Counted from the stretch's first letter, positions 19,826 to 30,126 are shown. The stretch is DNA of 64,000 nucleotides from Vibrio sinaloensis (GCF_000808535.1 NZ_JWLV01000009.1:124001-188000); one strand, 5' to 3'. Notes: generated from the sequence alone by a model not told the origin. A program made the numbers and translations.

Positions 19826-19853
19826 TATTGTTCATTTAAACAGGTACAACTAC

Positions 19854-21518
19854 ATGCTGGCTCATCTAAGTGTTAATAATTTTGCGATTGTTAAGTCTCT
19901 ACAGCTAGAGCTATCCAAAGGAATGACGACCATCACAGGCGAAACTGGCGCAGGTAAATCTATCGCGATTGATGCATTAGGTTTATGTTTGGGCGGACGC
20001 GCAGAAGCCAGCATGGTACGCCAAGGGGAAGAGAAAACCGAAGTCAGTGCCGCGTTTTCTCTTGAGAACAATATTCACGCAACTCGTTGGCTAGAGGATA
20101 ACGATCTACTCGATGGTTCTGACTGCATTTTGCGTCGTATCATCAATAAAGAAGGTCGTTCTCGTGCGTTTATTAATGGCAGTCCCGTTCCCCTTTCTCA
20201 ACTCAAGTCTCTGGGTCAATTATTGATTAATATTCACGGCCAACACGCGCACCATCAATTGATGAAAAGCGACTACCAAATGGCCATGCTTGACCAATAT
20301 GCGGGGCATACTAATCTTTTAAAAAGCACCCGAAACACGTACCAGACGTGGCGCCAGGCAGACAACAATTTAAAACAGCTAAAAGAAAACAGTGCAGCCA
20401 ATTTGGCGCAGAAGCAACTGCTCGAATACCAAATCAAAGAACTTAACGAGCTGTTAATTGGTGAGGACGAATATGAAGAGCTTGAACAAGAGCACAAAAG
20501 ACTGTCCAACAGCGGTGAACTTGCCTCTACCTGTCAGCAAGCCATCGAACTTATTTACGAGGGTGAAGAAGTTAATGCGCTTGGTATTCTCCAATCAGCC
20601 AATCACTCCCTGATTCAGCTCGCAGAGCTCGATGACAAGTTAGCTGAACTGCCAAATATGGTTGCGGAAGCGATCATCCAATTAGAAGAAGCAAACAGCG
20701 AACTGCGCAACTACCTCGATAATATTGATGTTGACCCAGGTAGAATGGCGTACGTCGAAGAGCGCTTTTCTAAAGTCATGTCGATTGCGCGTAAACACCA
20801 CGTGATGCCAGAAGAGTTGTTCCAGCACCATCAAGATCTGCTCGCACAAATTGAAGCCCTTGACTGCTCAGATGAGAAGCTCGACGCCCTCGAACAAGAA
20901 GTAGAAGCTAAATACCAAGCCTTCTTAGTCGCCGCTGAAAAGTTACATAAATCCCGCGGTCGTTACGCGAAAGAGCTAAATAAACTCATCACAGCGAGCA
21001 TGCATGAGTTGAGCATGGAAAAAGCCCAGTTCAGTATCGAAGTAAACAACGAAGGTACGCACCCTTCGCCATTAGGCATGGACAGTGTTTGCTTTGTGGT
21101 TTCAACCAACCCAGGGCAACCAATGCAGCCAATCGCAAAAGTGGCATCTGGTGGTGAGCTTTCCCGTATTTCATTGGCTATCCAGGTCATTACCGCTCAG
21201 AAAGTGGATACGCCAAGTCTCATCTTTGATGAAGTCGATGTCGGTATTAGCGGGCCAACTGCCGCAGTTGTTGGAAGAATGCTCAGAAAACTGGGGGAAT
21301 CAACACAGGTTCTGTGTGTCACTCACCTACCTCAAGTAGCAGGGTGTGGTCATCAACAACTGTTTGTGGCCAAACAAACCAAGGCTGGCAAAACAGAAAC
21401 CCAAATGAACTCGCTCAATGATGACCAAAGAATCTCTGAGCTTGCTCGCCTGCTTGGTGGCAGCCAGATTACTGAATCCACCCTAGCCAATGCTCGCGAG
21501 TTATTGATCGCAGCCTAG
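19854..21518 (+). CDS. recN: DNA repair protein RecN
   Basis: SMC-like ATPase for double-strand break repair. 554 residues. The Walker A motif GETGAGKS is at residues 29-36, followed by a central long coiled coil (about 155-370). A C-terminal ATPase half holds the ABC signature [13 protein letters not shown] and Walker [13 protein letters not shown]. The ATG follows an AGGT site. Two LexA boxes over the promoter place it in the SOS regulon, typical for recN. It is followed by an imperfect hairpin around 21528-21572 and then bamE. Confidence 0.97.
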   Translation: MLAHLSVNNFAIVKSLQLELSKGMTTITGETGAGKSIAIDALGLCLGGRAEASMVRQGEEKTEVSAAFSLENNIHATRWLEDNDLLDGSDCILRRIINKEGRSRAFINGSPVPLSQLKSLGQLLINIHGQHAHHQLMKSDYQMAMLDQYAGHTNLLKSTRNTYQTWRQADNNLKQLKENSAANLAQKQLLEYQIKELNELLIGEDEYEELEQEHKRLSNSGELASTCQQAIELIYEGEEVNALGILQSANHSLIQLAELDDKLAELPNMVAEAIIQLEEANSELRNYLDNIDVDPGRMAYVEERFSKVMSIARKHHVMPEELFQHHQDLLAQIEALDCSDEKLDALEQEVEAKYQAFLVAAEKLHKSRGRYAKELNKLITASMHELSMEKAQFSIEVNNEGTHPSPLGMDSVCFVVSTNPGQPMQPIAKVASGGELSRISLAIQVITAQKVDTPSLIFDEVDVGISGPTAAVVGRMLRKLGESTQVLCVTHLPQVAGCGHQQLFVAKQTKAGKTETQMNSLNDDQRISELARLLGGSQITESTLANARELLIAA

Positions 21519-21694
21519 ATCCGCTTAGAAAGTCGAGTCAAAGTTCCCTAAAGCCACTTTTTTGGCTCGACTTTGCAACAAAACTCAAAAATCGCAGTCT
21601 GAAACAATTCAAAACCGCATGAGTTTTTTACATTGAGGCTCAGCTTGTTTATTATCGGCAAAGTTTAACCAATATCAGTAGCAAGAATTTAAGT

Positions 21695-22054
21695 ATGCAA
21701 TTCACAAAGTGGCTTATCGCTGTACCGCTCGCTGTGTCTACCCTGACAGGCTGCTCTTTATTAGAAAAATTGGTTTATCGTATTGATATCAACCAAGGTA
21801 ACTACATTGAACAAGGCTCAGTAGAAAAACTGAAATTTGGTATGACAAAAGAGCAAGTTCGTTTTGTTATGGGCTCACCAATGCTAGTGGAAAATGGCTA
21901 CCCTGATACTTGGTACTACATTTACCACCACACTGACGGCCACAATGACTCAATTCAAAAAGACTTAATTGTCAATTTCAATGGTCAAGGTCAGCTCGTT
22001 GAGATTCAGGGAGACTTCCCTGCAAGTAAAGATTTTTTCGAGAGTATTAACTGA
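21695..22054 (+). CDS. bamE: Outer membrane protein assembly factor BamE
   Basis: 119-residue outer-membrane lipoprotein (formerly SmpA) of the BAM complex. The lipobox is LTGC (Cys20). The mature part has the BamE fold with the conserved [18 protein letters not shown] and [10 protein letters not shown]. It supports BamA-BamD activity in beta-barrel insertion. It is downstream of recN, the same order as in E. coli, and converges on rnfH. Confidence 0.95.
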   Translation: MQFTKWLIAVPLAVSTLTGCSLLEKLVYRIDINQGNYIEQGSVEKLKFGMTKEQVRFVMGSPMLVENGYPDTWYYIYHHTDGHNDSIQKDLIVNFNGQGQLVEIQGDFPASKDFFESIN

Positions 22055-22075
22055 TCGAAGAGTAAGAATGATTTT

Positions 22076-22103
22076 AAAAGGTTGGCTGATGCCAACCTTT
22101 TTT
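22076..22103. terminator. Bidirectional terminator between bamE and rnfH
   Basis: Arms AAAAGGTTGGC and GCCAACCTTTT with a 4-base loop and a T-run, between convergent genes. Confidence 0.88.
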
Positions 22104-22111
22104 ATTTGCCC

Positions 22112-22465
22112 CTAACCCTCTTTGCGAAGTGGGTTCTTTTTTCCGCCAGTCACAGGGTCAGCAGCGCCAGAGGCTTTCGCTTGTTCCGCTCGCTTACGGC
22201 GAATCTCCTTAGGGTCAGCGAGTAATGGGCGGTAGATCTCAATACGGTCCTTATCACGTACCGTTGAATCTAACTTCACATTGCGACTAAACACGCCGAC
22301 TTTATTCTTGCTCAAATCAACTTCTGGGTATTGCTCCAATACACCAGATTGTTTGATGATTTCTTCAACCGTCATCGCTTTGTTGACCACCAAGGTGTAA
22401 ACACGCTGCTCTTGCGGTAAAGCGTACACCACCTCAACGTGGATCATATCAGACTCAATACTCAT
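22112..22465 (-). CDS. rnfH: RnfH-family ubiquitin-like protein
   Basis: 117 residues. The beta-grasp core of the RnfH (UPF0125) family is seen in [20 protein letters not shown] and [22 protein letters not shown]. The C terminus is lysine-rich. The biochemical role is not established, despite the name taken from rnf operons. It overlaps the upstream ratA by 11 bases, so the pair is translationally coupled. An internal ATG 6 codons in is an alternative start. Confidence 0.88.
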   Translation of the reverse strand: MSIESDMIHVEVVYALPQEQRVYTLVVNKAMTVEEIIKQSGVLEQYPEVDLSKNKVGVFSRNVKLDSTVRDKDRIEIYRPLLADPKEIRRKRAEQAKASGAADPVTGGKKNPLRKEG

Positions 22466-22898
22466 AAGCTGGGTATACCTGTTTTGCGCGCTGTGTAAAA
22501 GCGTTAACCATATTATTGGTTAACTCATTGAATACTTTACCAAAGGCCATTTCGATCATCTTACTAGAAAACTCGAATTCTAGTTTCAGTTCTACTTTGC
22601 ACGCCTGCTCATCAAGAGGAGTAAAGAACCACCCTCCTTTGAGCGTCTTAAATGGTCCATCCACCAAATTCATCATGATCGCTTCGCCAGAAACTAGCGA
22701 GTTGGATGTGGTAAATGTTTTGCTAATCCCTGCCTTAGAAACATCAACTGAAGCCACCATTGCCTCTGAGCTCGATTCAATCACACGCGAACCCGAGCAC
22801 CCTGGTAAAAACTCAGGATAGCTAGCGACATCGTTCACTAGATTGAACATCTGTTCTGCACTAAACGAAACCAAAGCAGAACGGCTGACTTGCTTCAT
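22455..22898 (-). CDS. ratA: RatA-like START/COQ10 family protein
   Basis: 147 residues from the ATG at 22898, with CGAGGAGT upstream; the longer frame adds 21 residues without support. It is a polyketide cyclase/START-fold protein (COQ10 family), with [23 protein letters not shown] near the N terminus and [19 protein letters not shown] near the end. The E. coli homologue RatA was reported to block 70S ribosome association, while the family also includes ubiquinone-binding COQ10. Which applies here is unknown. It is first in a two-gene operon with rnfH and divergent from smpB. Confidence 0.85.
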   Translation of the reverse strand: MKQVSRSALVSFSAEQMFNLVNDVASYPEFLPGCSGSRVIESSSEAMVASVDVSKAGISKTFTTSNSLVSGEAIMMNLVDGPFKTLKGGWFFTPLDEQACKVELKLEFEFSSKMIEMAFGKVFNELTNNMVNAFTQRAKQVYPAYEY

Positions 22899-23017
22899 AT
22901 TGACTCCTCGTATCAATTGCTTGAACTTCAAGCTTGTAAGCAATTTTACTTTTATTTGCACTCAGCGCAAATAAAGGGATTTCCTAACTTAAATCCTAAC
23001 CGTATAATGCAGCCATT

Positions 23018-23503
23018 ATGGCAAAGAAAAAATCTAAACAAAAAGCGGGTAGCAATACCATCGCGGTCAATAAGAAAGCTCGCCACGAATACTTCATTGA
23101 TGATGAAATTGAAGCTGGCTTAGAGCTACAAGGCTGGGAAGTTAAGGCACTGCGTCAAGGCAAAGCAAACATCGCCGAAAGTTACGTATTTATGCGTGAC
23201 GGAGAAGCTTTTGTCAGCGGTATGACCATCACTCCTCTTAATCAAGCATCAACTCACGTGGTGGCAAACCCAACGCGTGTACGTAAGCTCTTAATGAGCC
23301 GTCGTGAACTCGACAACCTACTCGGTCGCATCAACCGTGAAGGTATGACACTAGCAGCGCTTTCGCTCTACTGGTCTCGCTCATGGGTGAAGATGAAAAT
23401 TGGTGTAGCAAAAGGTAAAAAGCTGCACGACAAACGTACTGATCTAAAAGAAAAAGATTGGGCTCGTGAAAAAGCGCGCGTGATGAAGAGCTCACTGCGC
23501 TAA
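23018..23503 (+). CDS. smpB: SsrA-binding protein SmpB
   Basis: 161-residue tmRNA-binding protein needed for trans-translation, which rescues stalled ribosomes. The oligonucleotide-binding core ([33 protein letters not shown]) and the basic C-terminal tail ([21 protein letters not shown]) that enters the empty A site are both present. It lies immediately upstream of ssrA, its RNA partner, with 67 bases between, a common arrangement in gamma-proteobacteria. Confidence 0.98.
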   Translation: MAKKKSKQKAGSNTIAVNKKARHEYFIDDEIEAGLELQGWEVKALRQGKANIAESYVFMRDGEAFVSGMTITPLNQASTHVVANPTRVRKLLMSRRELDNLLGRINREGMTLAALSLYWSRSWVKMKIGVAKGKKLHDKRTDLKEKDWAREKARVMKSSLR

Positions 23504-23570
23504 TATTGAGCACTTAAACGCACAAGGCTAGACAGGTTAGACTTTTCTGGTACTATGCGAAGAACACTTT

Positions 23571-23937
23571 GGGGCTGATTTAGGATTCGACAGGAATTTT
23601 GCAGTCTGAGGTGCATGCCGTGGGGCGGTTGGCCACGTAAAAAGCCGCAAAAAAATAGTCGCAAACGACGAAAACTACGCACTAGCAGCTTAATAACCTG
23701 CTCAGAGCTCTCTCGCCCTAGCTTCCGCACGTAAGACGGGGACCAACGAGAGATCAAACCCAAACGCGCTAGCCCGGATTCTCCCGCCTGAGAGATGAAC
23801 GGCGAATTTTAATTCAGGATAGCCTTTGGCTGGCGTGTCGGTTCGCAGGTCACTGGTGAAATTAAAGATCGACTAAGCATGTAGTACCAATGATGAATGG
23901 TTTTTGGACGCGGGTTCAACTCCCGCCAGCTCCACCA
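23571..23937 (+). ncRNA. ssrA: Transfer-messenger RNA (tmRNA)
   Basis: 367 bases from GGGGCTGATTTAGG to the encoded CCA end. The 5' and 3' ends pair into a tRNA-Ala-like acceptor stem (GGGGCTG with CAGCTCC plus CCA), and the T arm reads GGTTCAACTCC. The resume frame at 23661-23693 (GCAAACGACGAA and on, ending TAA) encodes the tag ANDENYALAA, typical of vibrios. The RNA works with SmpB, encoded just upstream. The 3' end is intact with no integrase or duplicated end nearby, so this known island-insertion site looks unoccupied. Confidence 0.98.
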
Positions 23938-23946
23938 AACGTTTGG

Positions 23947-23980
23947 AAAGGCGCTAACTCTTTGAGTTAGCGCCTTTTTT
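23947..23980 (+). terminator. Terminator of ssrA
   Basis: Arms AGGCGCTAACTC and GAGTTAGCGCCT with a short loop and a six-base T-run, 10 bases after the tmRNA CCA end. The remaining gap up to 24129 is AT-rich and shows no further feature. Confidence 0.9.
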
Positions 23981-24129
23981 GTATTTAACAACTTAAACTT
24001 ATCGCGGTTGGAACTAAAAATAGGTACTAAACCTGCGTAATCTCAAACCGATAAAACAGAATCAAAAGCATCAATTATTCCAACACAAAAATGCCGAATG
24101 ATTTGTTCCTTGATGTATGTGATTATCTA

Positions 24130-24948
24130 CTAGAATGCTTTCACCGTTTTGTAAGCACACATCGCTCTCGCTTTCTCTGCCCCTTGCGCTTTGTTTTGCA
24201 GGTAGCACGTTCGGTACGACTCGACATAACGGTTAAACAGTTTCGTCGCTTCAGGCTTAGGTTTGGAAACTAATTGGTTTACGAACTGCCTTGAGCCAAC
24301 TTCAAAGTGCTGAGTATCGATAGGTGTGTTCCAATCCCCGCCCCAAATAAGAAAACCATGATGAGCAAAGAGATCAACCACCTCTTCCGCCATGCCTGTT
24401 CGGCTTAGTTCTGAGCGAGCACGAAACTGAGTTCGGTTGATGTACTTGGTCGCTGACTGAATCGGCTTAACCTTAATCGTACCGTTATCACCAAACTCTA
24501 AGAATGGGTTTTGCACTGGGTTAATGTCAATCGCGACACCATAGGCATGTTTAGACCAGCTAGAACCACCTGTTATTGGCCTCGCGTTGAAAGCACTGCT
24601 GTTATTGGCGTTCATTGAGGCATTATCATCGCCTTTGAACTCTCGCATTAAACGTGCGGAGTGGAGCGGGAATTTTCGCTGCTTGAGATCAGAAAATATT
24701 TTCTCAACGGAAGGCGCAACGACATCAAGAACAATCACACTCCCCTGCTTTGACTGCCCCTGAAAATCGATAAACTCAAAGTCTACTTTGGATAGGCGCT
24801 CACACCCCACTGGCGCGCCCTGAGCTAACACGCTGGTCTTTAGCATCATGTCACATTGCCATTGTGAGATAGGAGCGACTTTAGCAAGGCTTGGAGCACT
24901 AAATATCGAAGCCGCGAGCACCATAGAAGCTAGCTTGAGGTTAAACAT
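24130..24948 (-). CDS. M15-family metallopeptidase, secreted
   Basis: 272 residues with a signal peptide (MFNLKLASMVLAASIFSAPSLA). The zinc site of M15 D-Ala-D-Ala carboxypeptidase/endolysin-type peptidases is visible: H134 and D141 in SKHAYGVAIDINP, and H214 in DTQHFEV. Such enzymes trim peptidoglycan stem peptides in the periplasm or outside the cell. It resembles the M15C group. Two cysteines in the N-terminal part and two in the C-terminal tail may form disulfides. It is monocistronic, beside ssrA but without mobile genes. Confidence 0.85.
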   Translation of the reverse strand: MFNLKLASMVLAASIFSAPSLAKVAPISQWQCDMMLKTSVLAQGAPVGCERLSKVDFEFIDFQGQSKQGSVIVLDVVAPSVEKIFSDLKQRKFPLHSARLMREFKGDDNASMNANNSSAFNARPITGGSSWSKHAYGVAIDINPVQNPFLEFGDNGTIKVKPIQSATKYINRTQFRARSELSRTGMAEEVVDLFAHHGFLIWGGDWNTPIDTQHFEVGSRQFVNQLVSKPKPEATKLFNRYVESYRTCYLQNKAQGAEKARAMCAYKTVKAF

Positions 24949-25110
24949 GGCATTCCCAAAAAAGATAGACTTGTATCGAGGTAGTGTGCCTTGAATATCG
25001 AATTTTGCAATGCTCTCTAGCCAAGTCGCAGGCTGCTAATCGTTATTTAATACGTCGATTACATCCACACTAAATTGAGGTATTCATCGAATGAGTATTT
25101 CCCTGAATAC

Positions 25111-25142
25111 AAAAAAGAGCCTGCTTACATAGCAGGCTCTTT
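25111..25142 (-). terminator. Terminator of the PKD-subtilase gene
   Basis: Arms AAAGAGCCTGCT and AGCAGGCTCTTT with a 5-base loop; T-rich on the minus strand, 15 bases after the stop codon. Confidence 0.88.
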
Positions 25143-25157
25143 GGTGGAAATAGAAAG

Positions 25158-27488
25158 CTATTTTTTACGCACTTCAGAAGTATTGCTGTACCCTGAAACT
25201 TCACCAGATTTATACGCTTGAACACGATACGCATAGTTGCCATTTGGCAATGAGCCGAATTCACTGTCCGTAAAGCTGGTTTCATTCGCATCGACTTGAC
25301 CTATTGGTGCAAAATCAATTTGACCTTTGCGTTTCAATCCTCGCTCAATATAGAAACCTAACTCGTCGCCAGAATTATCTGACCAACTCAGATTAACATT
25401 GCCACCGCTTGAAGACGCAACAAGATTGGTCGGCGCAGCTAAGCCACCTGGCTCAGGCTCTGGATCAGTATTGGAATCCACCGTTACTTTAATGGTATCC
25501 GAGGTTGCTTCATCGTTCGTGTTTCTCGCAGTGATACGATAGCTGAACTCCCCTGTACTTGGCACGGTATCAACATAACTGGTTGAATCCATGGGTAGCA
25601 CGGCAACTTGTTCAAACCGAACTCGGCCACGATATTTAGCCCCGCGCTCGACCACATATTCATCTTCATTGGCGCTATTATCTTGCCAGGTAAGTGTCAC
25701 GGATAAGCCGTCAACACTCGCGGTTAATCCTGTTGGCGCATTAACCACAAATGGATCGACTATCGTCACCATCACATCGGTACTATTTGCTGAGCCCGCA
25801 TTATCTGTAACCGTTAAAGTCACGGTGTAAGTCCCTGCGGACGCGTAGGCATATTCGGGGTCCATGGATGAGCTGGTAGCACCATTGCCAAACTCCCATA
25901 GGTAGCTAACAATATTGCCGTCAGGGTCGGTTGAGTTAGATCCAATGAAGAAAATAGCCTCACCGATGTCGTAGCTACTTGAAGGATTACTGATCTCAAG
26001 CACCGGCGTTGGCAGCATGTTCGTGACTTGAATATTAGTTAACGCAGAGTCACTAAGCCCATCATCATCAGTTACCGTTAAGCTCACTTGGAAGCTGCCT
26101 GCTTGATCATAGGTGTGCGTAGCCATCATACTCGCGGATGTGTTGCCATCACCAAAGTCCCATAGATACGACACAATAGTACCGTCTCCATCTGTTGAAC
26201 CAGAGCCATCAAAATCTACCGAACTGCCAAATGGCACAGAGTTACTGCTCACCACAATATCAGCCACAGGTGCCTCTAAGTTATTGAGGTTCAATGCGTA
26301 CGTCACAGCAGCGTATGCGTCAACAAGGCCATGGCCAAACACATTATCATCACCCGCTGCGCCAATATCGACCGCGGTAGAGAAAAGCCCTGTTTCAATT
26401 TCCGCTGGGGTAATCGCAGGGTTAGCGGCAACCATCAACGCAGCAATACCAGCCGTCAGCGGAGAAGAAAATGAGGTACCACTATAGTAGACGTACTGGT
26501 TATCTGGGTAGGTCGTTGCGATATCGACGCCAGGCGCAGTAATGTCTACGTAATTACCCCAGCTTGAAAAACTGGCTCTGCTATCATCTCTGTCTGTTGC
26601 GCCAACGCCAATAAAGCTGGTGAAATCAGGATAGGAGTGCTCTTGGCCGCTATTACCAGCCGACATAAACAGTAAGCCGTTTTTCGAACGAAGATATTGG
26701 GCTGCGGCATCTATGGTGTCATATTGAATACCGCCATAGCTCAGATTCACCACTCGCGCGCCATTATCAGCGGCGTACTCAATACAAGTCGCCATAGTAG
26801 AAATATAAGCCGAACTGTTCTGATCGCTAATCGCTATACGAACGGGAATGATATCTACCTCCCAGTTCGCACCTGCAACGCCAATACCGTTATTACCAAC
26901 TGCACCCAATGTCCCTGCACTCCCTGTACCATGGCCATTGGCATCAAAAATATTGGTCGAACCATCATGGGCATTAAAGGCAAGATCCGTACGTAGATTA
27001 GGGCCTAAATCTGGGTGATTCACATCAAAGCCAGTATCACATACACCGACTAAAACGGTGTGGCTCCCTGTAGTAATGTCCCACGCTTGCTGACTGTTAA
27101 CGTTGTTGTGGTGCCACTGATTAGCAAAGAAAGTGTCATTTGGCTGTAGCGTAGGTTCGACCACATAATCCGCTTCAGCAAACTCAACATAACCACTCTT
27201 ATCAATGATGTTGGCAATCGCTGTTTCTCGACCATGATGCCCAAAAGTCGCAATCACTATCTGGCTGCCTTCCAGTGTACGCTCTGAAACCAGCCCCTGA
27301 CTTTTCAATAAGGCGTTAAGCCCTTTGAGATCACTGGGGGATGCGTTTGCGTCTATTTTGTAAATTACTGTGCCCGGTCGAAGTTCTACTGACTCATCCT
27401 TTTGTGCTAGGACGTTTATCGAAATAGGAAGAAGCAGAAGGCACAACCACTGCTTCCAATTGAACACTCCATAGTCCACTTCACGCAT
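25158..27488 (-). CDS. Secreted subtilisin-like serine protease with PKD and FnIII domains
   Basis: 776 residues from the ATG at 27488, preceded by the strong site GAGGGGAG. Domain order: N-terminal hydrophobic signal (about residues 11-29), inhibitor-I9-like propeptide (about 38-112, ending VEFAEADYVVEP), peptidase S8 (about 130-405), two PKD repeats (about 410-590, each with a WDFGDGN/WEFGNGA motif), and two fibronectin type III repeats (about 595-775). The triad is complete: D151 (VCDTGFDVNHPD), H187 (NGHGTGSAG), S339 (SGTSFSSP), with oxyanion N279. Probably an exported protease binding polymers or surfaces through PKD/FnIII modules. It is monocistronic. Confidence 0.92.
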   Translation of the reverse strand: MREVDYGVFNWKQWLCLLLLPISINVLAQKDESVELRPGTVIYKIDANASPSDLKGLNALLKSQGLVSERTLEGSQIVIATFGHHGRETAIANIIDKSGYVEFAEADYVVEPTLQPNDTFFANQWHHNNVNSQQAWDITTGSHTVLVGVCDTGFDVNHPDLGPNLRTDLAFNAHDGSTNIFDANGHGTGSAGTLGAVGNNGIGVAGANWEVDIIPVRIAISDQNSSAYISTMATCIEYAADNGARVVNLSYGGIQYDTIDAAAQYLRSKNGLLFMSAGNSGQEHSYPDFTSFIGVGATDRDDSRASFSSWGNYVDITAPGVDIATTYPDNQYVYYSGTSFSSPLTAGIAALMVAANPAITPAEIETGLFSTAVDIGAAGDDNVFGHGLVDAYAAVTYALNLNNLEAPVADIVVSSNSVPFGSSVDFDGSGSTDGDGTIVSYLWDFGDGNTSASMMATHTYDQAGSFQVSLTVTDDDGLSDSALTNIQVTNMLPTPVLEISNPSSSYDIGEAIFFIGSNSTDPDGNIVSYLWEFGNGATSSSMDPEYAYASAGTYTVTLTVTDNAGSANSTDVMVTIVDPFVVNAPTGLTASVDGLSVTLTWQDNSANEDEYVVERGAKYRGRVRFEQVAVLPMDSTSYVDTVPSTGEFSYRITARNTNDEATSDTIKVTVDSNTDPEPEPGGLAAPTNLVASSSGGNVNLSWSDNSGDELGFYIERGLKRKGQIDFAPIGQVDANETSFTDSEFGSLPNGNYAYRVQAYKSGEVSGYSNTSEVRKK

Positions 27489-27831
27489 ATCCCACTCCCC
27501 TCTAAGCATTTGGCACTATAGATAGTTTGGTCAATAGCCAACGATATGTACAACGGCAATCGCAATAAAATGAAGGCCTTTTACTGTGCATTTTCGCCTC
27601 TCTGAAACCCCGTTCAAACAAACCTTAAAGAAGTCATCAACCTAGAGAGAAACTTCATTTATGCGGCGTTTTCGCTTCGCCATCTATTTACGAAAATAGT
27701 TTGAGCTAAACTTTAGGATTAGTGACAATTTGGAGTGACATTGGTGCATTTAGGGGCATAGCATCAAAGTCTGATCCCAGATAATCACATCGTGCGTATA
27801 TACTGATTTGTATTACGACTCGGAGTATTTT
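27489..27831. other. 343-base intergenic region between divergent genes
   Basis: Must hold the promoters of the PKD-subtilase (minus) and the VOC gene (plus). A TATACT-like -10 lies near 27798 upstream of the VOC gene. I see no open frame, hairpin or repeat of note. Confidence 0.4.
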
Positions 27832-28281
27832 ATGACTACTCATTCACCGATTTCGGTTCTCGCACTCGATCATGTCGTGCTACGCACCACTCAACTTGAC
27901 GCCATGCTCTACTTCTATCAGCAAATTTTGGGGTGTCAGCTTGAGCGAGAACTGCCTGATCTTGGCTTAACGCAGCTACGGGCAGGCAGTGCCTTGATTG
28001 ATATTGTGACAGTAGAAAGTGAACTCGGGAAACTTGGCGGTGAGCCACCACGCCAAAACGGACGCAACATGGATCACTTTTGCCTTCAGGTCGCACCTTT
28101 TGACGAGCAACAATTGCGAGAATATCTTAGTCGCTACAACATTGCCGTGGAAGACTTTGCAGAGCGCTACGGGGCGCAAGGATTTGGTCGTTCAGTCTAC
28201 CTCACCGATCCAGAGGGCAATGTCGTTGAAATAAAGCCGTCCAAACTAAAGATGAATAACAGTGAAAACCCTGATAGTTGA
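27832..28281 (+). CDS. VOC-family (glyoxalase-like) metalloprotein
   Basis: 149 residues from the ATG at 27832, with CGGAG 6 bases upstream. A single vicinal-oxygen-chelate domain in two halves: LDHVVLRTTQLDAMLYFYQQ with a metal-ligand His, and NMDHFCLQV followed by SVYLTDPEGNVVEIKPS with the terminal Glu. The family covers glyoxalases, dioxygenases and fosfomycin-type resistance enzymes; the substrate is not predictable. It ends 52 bases before the macrodomain gene and may be co-transcribed with it. Confidence 0.85.
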   Translation: MTTHSPISVLALDHVVLRTTQLDAMLYFYQQILGCQLERELPDLGLTQLRAGSALIDIVTVESELGKLGGEPPRQNGRNMDHFCLQVAPFDEQQLREYLSRYNIAVEDFAERYGAQGFGRSVYLTDPEGNVVEIKPSKLKMNNSENPDS

Positions 28282-28333
28282 TCTAAGGGAATCCCGCTAC
28301 ACTCTCAATAATTCTCCTTGTATAAAGAAAACC

Positions 28334-28852
28334 ATGTCCAAAATTGAACTTATAAATGGCGATATCACGAAAGCGAATGTTGATGCGATAGTCAATGCTG
28401 CCAATACACGAATGCTTGGGGGCGGCGGAGTAGATGGGGCAATACATCGCGCTGCGGGGCCTGAACTTTTGCGAGCCTGTTACGCAGTAGAAGAAAGCAA
28501 CGGGGTTCGCTGTCCTTTTGGAGATGCACGTATTACTGCCGCGGGAAACCTGAATGCTCAGTTTGTAATACACACGGTGGGGCCGATATACGATAGATTT
28601 GCAAACCCTGCCGAAGTGTTACAGTCAGCTTATCAACGTGCTCTTAATCTTGCTGTTGAACACCGGTGTGAAAGCGTAGCTCTTCCTGCAATTTCTTGTG
28701 GTGTTTATGGTTATCCACCTAAAGAAGCCGCCCAAATAGCCCTCACTGTATGTAAGCAAGAAGAGTATCGCCACATGACCCTCTCTTTCTATCTATTCGG
28801 CGAAGAGATGCTATCGATTTGGCAACAAGAGTTAGACGCTTTAGGCGAATAA
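28334..28852 (+). CDS. ymdB: Macrodomain protein, O-acetyl-ADP-ribose deacetylase-like
   Basis: 172 residues from the ATG at 28334; the open frame extends 24 codons upstream into the VOC gene end but without support. It is a MacroD-type ADP-ribose-binding fold: INGDITKANVDAIVNAANTRMLGGGGVDGAIHRAAG (split over residues 4-39) holds the catalytic Asn/Asp loop, and LPAISCGVYGYPPKEAA binds the phosphates. Such proteins hydrolyse O-acetyl-ADP-ribose or remove ADP-ribose from proteins; E. coli YmdB also modulates RNase III. It is a single domain with no fused or adjacent ADP-ribosyltransferase. Confidence 0.88.
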   Translation: MSKIELINGDITKANVDAIVNAANTRMLGGGGVDGAIHRAAGPELLRACYAVEESNGVRCPFGDARITAAGNLNAQFVIHTVGPIYDRFANPAEVLQSAYQRALNLAVEHRCESVALPAISCGVYGYPPKEAAQIALTVCKQEEYRHMTLSFYLFGEEMLSIWQQELDALGE

Positions 28853-28967
28853 GTATATCTCAGCCAAGCTGGGCACATTCAATAATCAGAGCCTCATCAA
28901 TATCTGAGGTTTTGGCTCGGCGTATAGTCAAAACCTTATTGCTCTGATCCAGAACTAGGAAACGCCG

Positions 28968-30119
28968 ATGCTAACCCACGCTCAACTGACTGACTTACGA
29001 AAGGAGCTTCATCAACACCCTGAGTTATCGTGTTGTGAGGCAAATACAGCTGCGCGCGTTGAATCACTATTCGAGCAATTTTCGCCGGATGAAACCTATC
29101 GAAACTTGGGCGGTCATGGTTTAGCCTTTGTGTTTAATGGCGCGCAGTCGGGCCCTACTACATTGATTCGTAGTGAACTCGATGCGTTGCCCATTCAAGA
29201 AATCAATCAGTTTGATCACCGCTCAGTCGTGGATGGGGTTTCCCATAAATGTGGTCATGACGGTCATATGGCGATTGTTTCATCGCTAGGAGCAGCGTTA
29301 AGTCATCAAAGACCGAAACAAGGGCGCGTTGTGCTTTGCTTTCAACCCGCAGAAGAAACCGGAACGGGTGCCATTGATGTGGTAAAAGATGCGCAATTTG
29401 CCAAGATTCTGCCAGACTACGCCTTTGCATTGCACAATTATCCGGGGCTAGCGCTTGGCAAGGTTGCAGTAAGAAGCGGCACCTTCAATTGCGCCTCTCG
29501 CGGGCTGATCATCAAATTGAGTGGAAAAACCTCACACGCAGCCCATCCTGAAGATGGCATTAGTCCAGCGATTGCCATGTGCCAAATTATTCAACAGCTC
29601 AACCAACTGCCAACACTACTTACACAGCAAGGGCTCAAGGGTAAAAGTTGGGTGACGGTTATCCACGCCAAACTTGGGGAAGTGGCGTTCGGCACCTCTC
29701 CGGGTGAAGCGGTGGTTATGGCAACGTTACGCAGTGAAACAAACTTGTGCATGCAAACCTTGGTTGAGCAGGCAGAAACTTGGGCTCGTTTGTATGCTAA
29801 GGAGTCTGGGCTTGAGGTGAGCTTTTCTTACGATGATGTCTTCCAAGCGAGTGTGAATAGCGATGAAGGATGCGAAAGAGTCTTGGCTGCATGTCGCCAC
29901 ACCAATACTGACTATGTATTGATGGACGAGCCAATGCGCTGGTCAGAAGATTTCGGCCAGTTTACCGCGGTCGCGAAACAAGGTGCCATGTTTGCGCTAG
30001 GCGCAGGAGAAACTAGCCCACAGCTTCACAACCCAGACTACGACTTCGATGACCAACTGATTCCGATTGGCAAAGCGCTGTTTTTAGATCTAATTAAGCA
30101 AATCAATGGATTAGACTGA
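28968..30119 (+). CDS. M20-family amidohydrolase (M20D)
   Basis: 383 residues. Zinc amidohydrolase similar to hippurate/N-acyl amino acid hydrolases: LRKELHQHPELS at the N terminus, RSELDALPIQE, the metal-binding CGHDGHMA, and the catalytic Glu pair in QPAEETGTGA. A dimerisation domain lies at about 175-290 (KTSHAAHPEDGISPA). It releases an acyl group from an amide such as an N-acyl or hippurate-type substrate; the actual substrate is unknown. It lies just upstream of, and convergent with, the TRAP/Usp operon, so a metabolic link to the catabolic cluster is possible but unproven. Confidence 0.85.
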   Translation: MLTHAQLTDLRKELHQHPELSCCEANTAARVESLFEQFSPDETYRNLGGHGLAFVFNGAQSGPTTLIRSELDALPIQEINQFDHRSVVDGVSHKCGHDGHMAIVSSLGAALSHQRPKQGRVVLCFQPAEETGTGAIDVVKDAQFAKILPDYAFALHNYPGLALGKVAVRSGTFNCASRGLIIKLSGKTSHAAHPEDGISPAIAMCQIIQQLNQLPTLLTQQGLKGKSWVTVIHAKLGEVAFGTSPGEAVVMATLRSETNLCMQTLVEQAETWARLYAKESGLEVSFSYDDVFQASVNSDEGCERVLAACRHTNTDYVLMDEPMRWSEDFGQFTAVAKQGAMFALGAGETSPQLHNPDYDFDDQLIPIGKALFLDLIKQINGLD

Positions 30120-30126
30120 ATCTCCA

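Noticed and set aside
22112..22898. ratA-rnfH as a toxin-antitoxin pair
   Set aside because: The pair has been described that way, but the proteins are a conserved START-fold and a ubiquitin-like protein found in most gamma-proteobacteria. Nothing in the sequence shows toxin-antitoxin behaviour.
23938..30119. A genomic island inserted at ssrA
   Set aside because: No integrase, transposase, phage gene or repeated ssrA 3' end is present, and the following genes look like ordinary chromosomal genes.
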